Below are positions 15,860 through 23,604 of a stretch of 31,176 nucleotides of DNA, piece after piece. Below the pieces are notes generated by a model. It did not search any database, was not told the origin of the DNA, and saw nothing but the letters and a program-made list of their open reading frames with translations. Location: NCBI RefSeq assembly GCF_014646895.1, contig NZ_BMOD01000038.1, forward strand, positions 1 to 31,176. Direction: 5' to 3'. The DNA is from Deinococcus roseus. Lineage in GTDB: Bacteria; Deinococcota; Deinococci; Deinococcales; Deinococcaceae. Made by a program: the position numbers and the translations under genes. How positions within the stretch are numbered: the first letter of the stretch is position 1; each line of letters starts with the position of its first letter.

Positions 15860-17554
15860 TTACCCCTGAAGCTGCTCTCTCAAGAACCCCATCAGGTCAT
15901 GCACAGTCTGGCGGTCAAATTTGAAGTTCAGGCCGCACTTTTCATAGAGTTCTGGCACAGAGAGGCTGTCTCCGGGTTCCAGGGCTTCCAGGTACTGCTG
16001 CAGGGTTTTTTCGGGGTTTTCCTGGTGGTTTTTCCAGAGCTGCACAGCCCCCAGACCGCTCAGGGCGTACTCGATGTAGTAAAAGGGGTGGTTGAACATG
16101 TGGTAATACTGCCACACCTTGCCTTTTTCGGCTTCGAAACCTGACCAGTTGGGTTGCGGCTGGAAGCGGTCCAGCAGTTCGCGGCTCTTCTGGTCCAGCA
16201 TTTCAATGGTGATGTCTTCGGGGGCTTCGCTGTAAAGCCAGTGCTGGAAGGCGTCCATGTAGCACATCCAGGGCAGGTTGTGCACCGACTGCCGGATGGC
16301 GGATTCTTTGGCCCGCTGGATTTCTTGCGGCGTGTAGAACGGGGTCAGGTGATCCAGGGCGATCAGTTCCATGCCCATGGAGGGCACCTCCACAAACTCG
16401 GTGGCAGAGAAAGCATTCCAGATCAGGCGCTGGGTGCGCATGCTGACATAAGCATGGAAGGCATGCCCGAATTCGTGCAGGGTGGTGGACACATCCCCTT
16501 CGGTGCCGACCACGTTTTGCAGCACGAACGGCAGTTTTTCGGTGTCGATGGTGGTGCAGTAGGCGTGGCTCATCTTGTTTTCGCGGGAGCCCAGGTCCAT
16601 GGCACGGCGGTCTTTGAGGGTCTTGAACATCTCGCCCAGTTTGGGGCTGAGGCTGAAGAACACCTGTTCGGTTTTGTTTTCCAGTTCTTCCACGGTGCTG
16701 AAAGGTTGCAAAGCAGGGCGGTTCTGGGGGTCCATCTGGGAACGCCAGTAGAAGTCCCAGGGTTTCAGTTCTTCAATGCCCAGACCCTGGCGGTGTTGTT
16801 CCAGCAGTTCCAGAGTGAAAGGCACCACTTCTGTTTCAATGGTTTCATGGAAATCCAGGCAGTCCTGGGGGGTGTAATCAAACCGGTGGTACCTGTCCCA
16901 CATGTAATCCCGGTAGTTGGCATGCCCAGAATTGCGGTGGATTTGCTGGCGCAACTTCAGTTGCTTCAAGAACACCTCGTCCAGTTTTGGGGCGATCTCC
17001 AGACGGGCTTTTTGCCAGGCTTTCCAGGCCTCTTCACGCTCCTGGCGGTCTGGAGAGAGCAACAGTTGTTCCACCCGGGGCACCGTGATCTGCTCTCCCC
17101 GGAAGTCAATCAGCATCCCTCCCGTGATCTGGCTGTACTGCTGTTTCAATTCGGCAAGCTGGGTTCTGAGGGGCACACTGTCCACATGAAAAGCCCGGTC
17201 ATCTGCCTCAAAACGCTTTGCCAGCAAACGGGCATCTGCAGGCAGGTGCGCGGGAGCCACAGTCAGCAGTTTCTTCCTGAGGTCGGACACAGCCACATCC
17301 CGATGGGGCTGGATTCCATTGAGGTACTCCAGGTAGGCGTTTTGCACTTCTTCATCTGCGGTGTTGAGGTCTGCGTTGAGGCTGCGCACATGGACCACCT
17401 GATCGAGTTCGCGGTCCAGTTCGCTCCAGTCCAGCAGGAAAGCCTCGATGGTCTCAGGGGTCAGTTCACGGTCCAGCAGTTCCTGGTAACGTGGCTGGTA
17501 CACTTCCCAGCTGACAGGACGGTCTTTCAAGAGGGGGTTGATGGTGGCGGTCAT
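15860..17554 (-). CDS. pepF: Oligoendopeptidase F (M3 metallopeptidase)
   Basis: 564 residues, normal for M3 oligoendopeptidases, which cut short peptides in the cytosol. The zinc motif HEFGHAFHAY starts at residue 360 (H360, E361, H364), and the third ligand region is in the ELIALDHLTPF segment that follows. N-terminal helices and the C-terminal YHMFNHPFYYIEYALSGLGA segment are typical of the family. The message looks leaderless: TAGATT ends six bases before the ATG. It follows the APH-like gene on the same strand after 71 bases but has its own promoter and terminator, so it is probably monocistronic. Confidence 0.94.
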   Translation of the reverse strand: MTATINPLLKDRPVSWEVYQPRYQELLDRELTPETIEAFLLDWSELDRELDQVVHVRSLNADLNTADEEVQNAYLEYLNGIQPHRDVAVSDLRKKLLTVAPAHLPADARLLAKRFEADDRAFHVDSVPLRTQLAELKQQYSQITGGMLIDFRGEQITVPRVEQLLLSPDRQEREEAWKAWQKARLEIAPKLDEVFLKQLKLRQQIHRNSGHANYRDYMWDRYHRFDYTPQDCLDFHETIETEVVPFTLELLEQHRQGLGIEELKPWDFYWRSQMDPQNRPALQPFSTVEELENKTEQVFFSLSPKLGEMFKTLKDRRAMDLGSRENKMSHAYCTTIDTEKLPFVLQNVVGTEGDVSTTLHEFGHAFHAYVSMRTQRLIWNAFSATEFVEVPSMGMELIALDHLTPFYTPQEIQRAKESAIRQSVHNLPWMCYMDAFQHWLYSEAPEDITIEMLDQKSRELLDRFQPQPNWSGFEAEKGKVWQYYHMFNHPFYYIEYALSGLGAVQLWKNHQENPEKTLQQYLEALEPGDSLSVPELYEKCGLNFKFDRQTVHDLMGFLREQLQG

Positions 17555-17560
17555 GCAGTC

Positions 17561-17566
17561 AATCTA
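17561..17566 (-). promoter_or_regulatory. -10 box of a leaderless promoter (pepF)
   Basis: TAGATT on the minus strand with a six-base gap (GACTGC) to the ATG at 17554. No Shine-Dalgarno is present. No clear -35 element. Confidence 0.58.
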
Positions 17567-17625
17567 ACATGTGGTTTGTCCAGGGCAGTCTGCCATTGTG
17601 CTTATTCAGAGGTCAAAAGCGAAAC

Positions 17626-18378
17626 TCAGAAGAAGCCGTCCAGTGCACTGAAATACGCCAGCTTTTGCGGGTCCAGCTGCTCCAATCCATATTCCTGCCA
17701 GAAGACCTCTTCCCAGCCCGGACCGCAGTTGTATTGCGTGCTCCACAAAGCCAGGGTCAGGTCGGTGTGGCGGTCACTGAGGCCTGCCCGTCCCACATCC
17801 ACAAAACCAGAAAGCTGCCCATCCTGATAAAGCACGTTGGGAAAGCAGTAATCCCCATGGGTGAGCACCAGGTCTTCAGGGGGGATGCTCTGTTCAAGCT
17901 GTTCCAGCATGTCCTCAGGGGAAACCTCTGCAAAACCAGTTTGATCCACCAGCCCTGCTGCAAGGCGCAGTCTGGCTTCCGGCAGTCTGGTTTTGACAGA
18001 GCGGTCAAAAGGACAGTCCTGAACGGGCAAACTGTGCCAGCGTTTCAGGCTGAGTGCAAACCAGCGTACTGCCTGCTCTCTGTCTTTTATCGCCAGAACA
18101 GACAGGTCCTGCCCGGCAATTCTGGAGGTCAGCAGGAATTCATGGCCCTCCTGCTGGCTGAAGTGCAGCACTGCGGGAACAGGCAGATGTTGACCCAGCC
18201 ACAGCAGTTTCTGTTGCTCCAGTTGCAGTGAATCTGCCGTCTGAACCCGTTGCACTTTGAGAAACTTCTGGTCTGCAGCAAACACCCACGCCCCACTGCG
18301 GCCCACAGACACCTCGGCCCAGGTTTCCTGCCGAATCAGGGCTTGCAGGTCATCCGGGACGGGAAAGGGAAAGGTCAT
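17626..18378 (-). CDS. APH(3')-like phosphotransferase (aminoglycoside kinase family)
   Basis: 250 residues with the APH(3') layout. VGRSGAWVF (25-33) corresponds to the nucleotide loop, K41 to the ATP-binding lysine, and WHSLPVQDCPFD carries the family's CPFD. The catalytic segment is THGDYCFPNVL (H174, D176, N181), with the metal-binding GFVDVGRAGLSDRH (D194). These enzymes phosphorylate a hydroxyl of aminoglycosides such as kanamycin; whether this one does is untested, and chromosomal homologues often have other substrates. The start at 18378 is preferred over 18396 or 18546 because TACCCT lies exactly six bases upstream (leaderless) and conserved sequence starts there. It diverges from the nucleotidyltransferase-like gene. 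Confidence 0.88.
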   Translation of the reverse strand: MTFPFPVPDDLQALIRQETWAEVSVGRSGAWVFAADQKFLKVQRVQTADSLQLEQQKLLWLGQHLPVPAVLHFSQQEGHEFLLTSRIAGQDLSVLAIKDREQAVRWFALSLKRWHSLPVQDCPFDRSVKTRLPEARLRLAAGLVDQTGFAEVSPEDMLEQLEQSIPPEDLVLTHGDYCFPNVLYQDGQLSGFVDVGRAGLSDRHTDLTLALWSTQYNCGPGWEEVFWQEYGLEQLDPQKLAYFSALDGFF

Positions 18379-18384
18379 GGGGTC

Positions 18385-18390
18385 AGGGTA
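18385..18390 (-). promoter_or_regulatory. -10 box of a leaderless promoter (APH-like gene)
   Basis: TACCCT on the minus strand, six bases (GACCCC) before the ATG at 18378. It decides the start codon, since no ribosome-binding site is visible for any candidate. Confidence 0.55.
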
Positions 18391-18530
18391 AAGCATCTGG
18401 AAAGCCCAGACATCTGCCAGATGGCTCTGGCCGGACGATTTCTCGGGCAGCTTAAGCCACCCAGACGATGCATGACCTGCACCCCTCAGGCACAATGAAG
18501 CATCCCAGAGCAGCCACAAGGAGGTGCCCC

Positions 18531-19547
18531 ATGGGAGGAAAAGCACTGAAAAACCATCCCACCCGCAGGTACCACACCGATGAATACCTGAAGTTGTACC
18601 AGGAAATGGAACCTGTATTGCAGGAAATCGTGCAGGGCCGTGTGGAACTGCTGCCGTTTTACACCACCAAAGAAACCCACGGAGACATGGACATCGTGGT
18701 GGAATCCGACCACCTGCCTCCCAACTGGACCGAGAAAGTCATGGAGCGCTTTGCTTCCAGAGACTGCTACAACAACGGGGACACCTTCACTTTTGAATTT
18801 CGGGATTTGCAGATCGATCTGATCAAGGCCACCGCAGAGGAATTTGAGCACACCCTCAACTTTCTGAGTTTCAATGACCTGGGGGGCCTGCTTGGAAAAC
18901 TGGCCAACCACCTGGGCTTCAAACTGGGCCACCAGGGCTTGCAGTACCGGGTGAAGGACGGCACCAACACCGTGCGTGTTCTGAAACTCACCTCGGATTA
19001 CCTGCAGAGCCTGGAGTTTCTGGGATACGATCCAGAGCGTTTCAGGCAGGGCTTTGACACCCTGCGTGAAGTCTATGAATACGTGTGTTCCAGCCCGTAT
19101 TTCTATCCGGGTTGCTGCCTGATCGAGAACCAGAACAGCAAGAACCGCCAGCGGGACCGCAAGCGCCCCACCTACCAGGGGTTCCTGGAATTCATGGAAG
19201 AGGAGGGGTACCTGGAGCGCATTCCCCATCCGGTTTCCACCCGTGAAGAACAGCTTCAGCGTGCCATCGACACCTTCCCTGGTTTTGAAGAAGCGTTGCA
19301 GGACACCTACCGTTTTCTGGAGCTGAAACGTGCAGCCCACCAGAAATTCAACGGCCACATGGTGCGGGAATGGTCTGGTGTGGAAGGCCAGCACCTCGGG
19401 GAAGTGATGATGGAACTGCGTCACACCTTTCCCGGAGTGGATGCCACTGACTTTGAACAGTGGGTGCTGGACACCGACCTGCAGGCCATCCGGCAGGAAG
19501 TGGAAGGTGTGGTTGAGCGGTTGAAACCCGGCTGGACAGCGTCCTGA
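18531..19547 (+). CDS. Pol beta/X-like nucleotidyltransferase-fold protein
   Basis: 338 residues starting MGGKALKNH. A Pol beta-superfamily palm motif is visible: KETHGDMDIVVESD (residues 47-60) with D52 and D54, and the third carboxylate in LQIDLIKA (D96). The wording HGDMDIVV resembles the SGDMDVLL of DNA polymerase beta more than typical antibiotic ANT enzymes. A conserved-looking FNDLGGLLGKLANHLGFKLGHQGL follows, then a helical C-terminal half. There are no helix-hairpin-helix or other polymerase domains. I recall similar proteins in giant viruses and large phages, but cannot verify this. AAGGAGG lies six bases upstream of the ATG. The substrate is unknown: DNA/RNA end, tRNA or small molecule. 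Confidence 0.7.
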   Translation: MGGKALKNHPTRRYHTDEYLKLYQEMEPVLQEIVQGRVELLPFYTTKETHGDMDIVVESDHLPPNWTEKVMERFASRDCYNNGDTFTFEFRDLQIDLIKATAEEFEHTLNFLSFNDLGGLLGKLANHLGFKLGHQGLQYRVKDGTNTVRVLKLTSDYLQSLEFLGYDPERFRQGFDTLREVYEYVCSSPYFYPGCCLIENQNSKNRQRDRKRPTYQGFLEFMEEEGYLERIPHPVSTREEQLQRAIDTFPGFEEALQDTYRFLELKRAAHQKFNGHMVREWSGVEGQHLGEVMMELRHTFPGVDATDFEQWVLDTDLQAIRQEVEGVVERLKPGWTAS

Positions 19548-19570
19548 CCTGCCAGAGGTCATTTTCTTTT
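19545..19570 (+). terminator. Terminator overlapping the nucleotidyltransferase stop codon
   Basis: TGACCT (19545-19550) pairs with AGGTCA (19556-19561) around GCCAG, followed by TTTTCTTTT (19562-19570). The TGA of the hairpin is the stop codon of the gene. The stem is short but the T-run is good. Confidence 0.6.
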
Positions 19571-20881
19571 CAGGATTCCAGCATGGCGTTCATTTTGCAC
19601 CTGCAACAGAAAGCGGTATCCCTCTTTCTGGGGGGTTGCAGCGTTCAGGTTGCTCATGCTCAGCTTGAGGGTCCCGGTTTCGACGGTTTTGTCGCTGTTC
19701 CAGAGTTGCAAGTCCACCCAGATTGTGGGGGGCAGAAGAGACTGCTTGAAAACCACAGATGTTCCATGGGCCAGACCTTCCACCAGGTGGGTCTGGTTGT
19801 TCCAGTTCAGGGTTCCAGTGATGCGGTAGCTCTGCTCACCCAGCCATTCTGCCTGAAGGTTCATTTTCAGGGGCTGGGGGGTGGAGGACTGGTGCCACAG
19901 GGTGCTGGTGTTTTTCATGGTCCAGATTTGATCTCCAAGGGTCCAGGTCCAGAAATCCCCCTGGTGCAAGACATTCAGGGCAGGCCACAGGCTGAGTGGA
20001 GAGGATTTCAGCTGGAGGTTTTGTTGAAAAACATGCTGGGAGGTTTTCAGGTTCCACCTGCCCCACATCACGTTCTGGTCTTCCTGGTCAAAAGGGGTGA
20101 GGTCTGCAGCGTAGTCCAGTTGACCCGGGTGGGACCAGAGTTTGATCAGCCCTGTGTAACAGCTTGGCAGCAAAGGGATGCTCTTCTGGAAAGTCCAGGT
20201 GGAGGTGTCCCAGAATTCCACAAAACCATCGATGTAGGCCACAGACAGCACGGCACTGGAAGCATCAAAGGCCACAGCCACTGGAAAAGCGCTGGCGTAT
20301 TCAGCACAATCTTTGTGGTGAGACAGGGTGATGGGCAGAACTTTTCCGCTGCTGGTGTCAATCACCCCTTCAGAACCAATGGCGTACTGGCCGGTTTCAG
20401 AGAAAGTCCAGAGAGGTGAAAAGTCTTTCAGGGAAGCCGAAATTTTTTCTCCAGTGTTCAGGCTGTACACGGCAGTTTCAGGATAGAACTGCACAAGGTG
20501 GTCTGCATCTTCAGTGATGACTCCCGTGAGAGGAAAGGTTTTGAGCACCTGGAACGTTTCTGCAGAGAGGATCTGGGTGTTTTCTGCTGTCACCTTCACA
20601 AAAGTGTCGTCTGTGCGGTGGTGCAGGATGCCTTTCAGGTCAGCAGGAAAGTTCCTGTTCACAAAGTCACCTGTTTGCACATCCTGAGCCAGCATGTGTT
20701 GCTCTGAAAAGCGAACCAGCTGGTTGCGTTTGGAATCCAGCGTGATGAAGTGTTCTTCAGGGATGGTTTCTCCCTGCCACTCTCCCCGCAGGATCAGGGG
20801 ACTGGAAGCAAAAGGGATTTGAATGGTGGTGTTGCAGGCTGTGAGCATCAGAATACCGATCAAAAAAGCATATTTTTTCAT
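19559..20881 (-). CDS. Lipoprotein with WD40/propeller-like repeats, unknown function
   Basis: 440 residues. The short lipoprotein signal peptide MKKYAFLIGILMLTAC gives the lipidated cysteine C16. The rest has recurring short beta-strand units (YAIGSEGVIDTSSGKVL, VLSVAYIDGFVEFWDTSTW, NVMWGRWNLKTS) resembling a WD40 or quinoprotein-like beta-propeller, without catalytic motifs that I recognise. Expected on the outer face of the membrane. Its message is leaderless, with TATGAT six bases before the ATG. It ends convergently with the nucleotidyltransferase gene and diverges from the second histidine kinase. Confidence 0.72.
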   Translation of the reverse strand: MKKYAFLIGILMLTACNTTIQIPFASSPLILRGEWQGETIPEEHFITLDSKRNQLVRFSEQHMLAQDVQTGDFVNRNFPADLKGILHHRTDDTFVKVTAENTQILSAETFQVLKTFPLTGVITEDADHLVQFYPETAVYSLNTGEKISASLKDFSPLWTFSETGQYAIGSEGVIDTSSGKVLPITLSHHKDCAEYASAFPVAVAFDASSAVLSVAYIDGFVEFWDTSTWTFQKSIPLLPSCYTGLIKLWSHPGQLDYAADLTPFDQEDQNVMWGRWNLKTSQHVFQQNLQLKSSPLSLWPALNVLHQGDFWTWTLGDQIWTMKNTSTLWHQSSTPQPLKMNLQAEWLGEQSYRITGTLNWNNQTHLVEGLAHGTSVVFKQSLLPPTIWVDLQLWNSDKTVETGTLKLSMSNLNAATPQKEGYRFLLQVQNERHAGILKRK

Positions 20882-20887
20882 GCTTCA

Positions 20888-20893
20888 ATCATA
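20888..20893 (-). promoter_or_regulatory. -10 box of a leaderless promoter (propeller lipoprotein)
   Basis: TATGAT on the minus strand, five of six matches to TATAAT, with a six-base gap (TGAAGC) to the ATG at 20881. It is the strongest example of the leaderless pattern in this window. Confidence 0.65.
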
Positions 20894-21114
20894 GTGGCTC
20901 TGGTTTTGCTCTGTGGGCTGTGCTGCTGTACAACCCACCCAGATGTGGGTATGCTGTTTCGGTTGTTTGTTTGAGACGGTCATCTGCAACTGTGTGTCCT
21001 CATGCGCTTGCAACAGGTGGGATCACACTGCTTTTTACGGTCTGCCCTTTACAATCATGATCAGACACTTGAATTGCCACACTTGCACTGCCACATTTTC
21101 CCTGGGAGCCACGC

Positions 21115-23073
21115 ATGACATTATTACAACCTCCAGACCTTGCCCTGCGCTGGCCTGAACATGCAGAAGACCAGTTCGCAGAACTGTTTGCCCAGGCGTT
21201 GCGGGGCAGCAAGGCTGCGGTGTGGCTGCAGGATCCACAGGCTTCCAGAGGGGTGCTCAAGCCCCTGGGGACTTATGGTTTGCACGGATCAGACCTTGAG
21301 TTGCTGGAATCTGCACGCCTTGACCTCAATGAACCTTCTCTGGGAAACCGTGCCCAGCAGGCGGAGCGCATTCAGGTGATGTGGACCCGCCAGCACAGTG
21401 AAATGGGCGCAGTGGAAGCTGCATTGATGGAGGCTTATGGCCTGGACACCCTGTTCTGCTGTGCCCTCAGGCTGCCAGACGATACCCTGGGGCTCATTTA
21501 CGCTGCCACCACAGCGTCCTATGATCCAGATCTGGGCTCGATCATTCAGGCGGCGCAGGTGGCCCAGTCCCTGACCATTGGATTGCACCGCCAGATGTTG
21601 CAGCAGCAAACCGACCAGATCAACCGCCGTTTGCAGCAGATTCTGGACCGCACCCCAGATTTGATTGTTACCCGCACGGGGCTGGTGATCAACACTGTGA
21701 ATCAGGCCTGTCAGCACCTGCTGGGGTACAGCCCCGAAGAGATGATCGGGCGTCCGCTCACCGATTTCATGCATCCTGCAGACCGCCAGTCTTCCATTGG
21801 CATGAATGTGAAAATCCTGCAGGGCACCATGGTGCGGGATTACCGCAACCGGTACCTGCACAAGAATGGGCAGGTGGTTTACCTGTCCTGGAACACTTCG
21901 GACGAGGGGAACGGCAACATCATCTCCATTGCCCGCGACATCACCCCCCAGGTCAAACAGGAAAAACTGCTTCAGGAAACCGAACGGCGTTTCAAAACCG
22001 TGGCAGACAGCGCTCCGGTTCTGATCTGGATGGGCACGGCAAACCGGGAATGCCAGTTTTTCAACCAGGGCTGGCTGGAATTCACCGGGCGCACCTTGCA
22101 GCAGGAACTGGGTCAGGGCTGGCGTGAAAGGGTGCACCCCGAGGACCTGGAGGCCTGCCTGGAAACGTACCAGGTTCATTATGGACAGCACAATGCATTC
22201 GAGCTGGAATACCGCCTGAAGCGCTTTGATGGACAGTACCGCTGGATTGTGGACCGTGGGGTGCCCCGCTTCACCGAAGATGGCATGTTTCTGGGCTTCA
22301 TTGGGGCCTGCATTGACATCCATGACCGCAAGCTGGCCCAGGGCAGGCTGGAGCAGCAAGAAGGCCAGTTGCGGGAACTGATGAACGTGCAAAAACGCTT
22401 TGTGGCGGATGCCGCCCACGAACTGCGGACCCCTTTAACGGCCATTCAGGGCAACCTCGACATCCTGATGCGCTACCAGAACATCCCTGAAGACGACCAG
22501 AGGGAAATCATCTGGGATGTGCAGCGGGAAGCCACCCGTCTGGGAAGGCTGGTCAACGACATGTTGCAACTGGCCCGTGGAGACGCTGGCATAGAGTTCC
22601 AGGAAGAAGAGGTGAGCCTGACCGGGGTGATGCTGGAGGTCTGGCGTGAAATGGAACGTCTGCAGATCGGGCATCATTTGCAACTGCATGACCTGGAGGA
22701 AGTGCAGGTGGTGGGAGACCGCGACCGTCTGAAGCAACTGCTGCTGATCCTGCTGGAAAATGCTTTCAAATACACCCCGCTGGGAGGCCGGGTGGATGTC
22801 TCCCTGAAAAAGCACCCCACGCTGGCTGAGCTGCGCATTGCAGACAATGGGGTGGGCATTGCCCCTGAAGACCTGGAAAGGGTGTTTGAGCGTTTTTACC
22901 GTGCAGACCAGAGCCGTCATCGTGGAGAGGATCCTGGTGGGACCGGACTGGGCTTGCCCATTGCCCGCTGGATTGTGGAAGGCCATGGGGGTCACATCTG
23001 GATTGAAAGCGAGCTGGGTCAGGGCACGGCGGTGGTGGTGCAGTTGCCTCTGGAAGGTGGGCTTCAGGTTTAG
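21115..23073 (+). CDS. Soluble GAF-PAS-PAS sensor histidine kinase
   Basis: 652 residues and no membrane helices. A GAF-like N-terminus (about 15-160), PAS 1 (about 170-280), and PAS 2 with a PAC-like end (about 290-405, FELEYRLKRFDGQYRWIVD) lead to HisKA with ADAAHELRTPLTAIQGN (H435) and HATPase_c with N box LLENAFKYTP (N549), G1 DNGVGIAPE (D577), FERFYRAD and GGTGLGLPIARW. The kinase core is nearly the same as that at 3415-4881, whereas the sensor halves differ. No response regulator is adjacent. GGGAG six bases before the ATG marks the start; TACAAT (21050-21055) is a possible -10. Confidence 0.94.
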   Translation: MTLLQPPDLALRWPEHAEDQFAELFAQALRGSKAAVWLQDPQASRGVLKPLGTYGLHGSDLELLESARLDLNEPSLGNRAQQAERIQVMWTRQHSEMGAVEAALMEAYGLDTLFCCALRLPDDTLGLIYAATTASYDPDLGSIIQAAQVAQSLTIGLHRQMLQQQTDQINRRLQQILDRTPDLIVTRTGLVINTVNQACQHLLGYSPEEMIGRPLTDFMHPADRQSSIGMNVKILQGTMVRDYRNRYLHKNGQVVYLSWNTSDEGNGNIISIARDITPQVKQEKLLQETERRFKTVADSAPVLIWMGTANRECQFFNQGWLEFTGRTLQQELGQGWRERVHPEDLEACLETYQVHYGQHNAFELEYRLKRFDGQYRWIVDRGVPRFTEDGMFLGFIGACIDIHDRKLAQGRLEQQEGQLRELMNVQKRFVADAAHELRTPLTAIQGNLDILMRYQNIPEDDQREIIWDVQREATRLGRLVNDMLQLARGDAGIEFQEEEVSLTGVMLEVWREMERLQIGHHLQLHDLEEVQVVGDRDRLKQLLLILLENAFKYTPLGGRVDVSLKKHPTLAELRIADNGVGIAPEDLERVFERFYRADQSRHRGEDPGGTGLGLPIARWIVEGHGGHIWIESELGQGTAVVVQLPLEGGLQV

Positions 23074-23604
23074 AATTTTCAAGTTTAGAATAACGTTATT
23101 CTAAAATGAAATTGTCTTCTGAAACAACAAAAACGTTCACAAAATTGCAGGATTGAGGGCCTGTTTTTGGGGTTGTTCCATGGGAAGCCTGTGAAGAGCC
23201 CAGAGCATGGGTTTTCGGGACTGTCCTGAAGACAGGGTGGCTGGAAGGGCTGTCCTGAGGCAGACCAATTCATCGGCTGGTCTGCCATGCGTATAGACAC
23301 CCGCAGACTTTGAGTGTTCTGATTCATTTTTGCAAGATTTGATTGAATGTCCTGAGTGCATGTGATCCATGTTGGATCGATTCACTGGATGGGTGTCAGG
23401 TGTTTTCAGGCCCCTGATGCAAAACCCGGAGGGCTTGATGTGCTTTTGTGCGTTCTTCTGGCTGCTGTGTCCTGGTGGTTGTGTTGACTTCCACCCAACG
23501 CAGCTCTTACCATGTGACCAGATTTGATTGCTCAGATTTGATAAGGCTCTCAGACCCATCCTGCAGGACATTTTTCTGCATGGAAGGTCTGGACGGGAGA
23601 CAGC
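23074..23604. other. Gene-free 531-bp stretch with several palindromes
   Basis: No believable gene on either strand. Seen: a 22-bp palindrome (23084-23105, listed separately); a 9-bp hairpin GGCAGACCA/TGGTCTGCC (23259-23267, 23278-23286) preceded by two related CTGTCCTGA copies, one of which pairs as CTGTC-CTGAA-GACAG; the operator-like GATCCA-TGT-TGGATC (23364-23378); and a direct repeat CAGATTTGAT (23519-23528, 23533-23542) just upstream of the D-amino-acid operon. Some of this is likely regulatory DNA for that operon or a structured non-coding RNA. Confidence 0.5.
23084..23105. promoter_or_regulatory. Perfect 22-bp AT-rich palindrome after the histidine kinase gene
   Basis: TTTAGAATAAC followed directly by its reverse complement, with no loop, 10 bases after the kinase stop; TTTCA/TGAAA extend it outward. 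It lacks a GC core and a T-run, so a protein-binding site or weak terminator are both possible. Confidence 0.55.
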
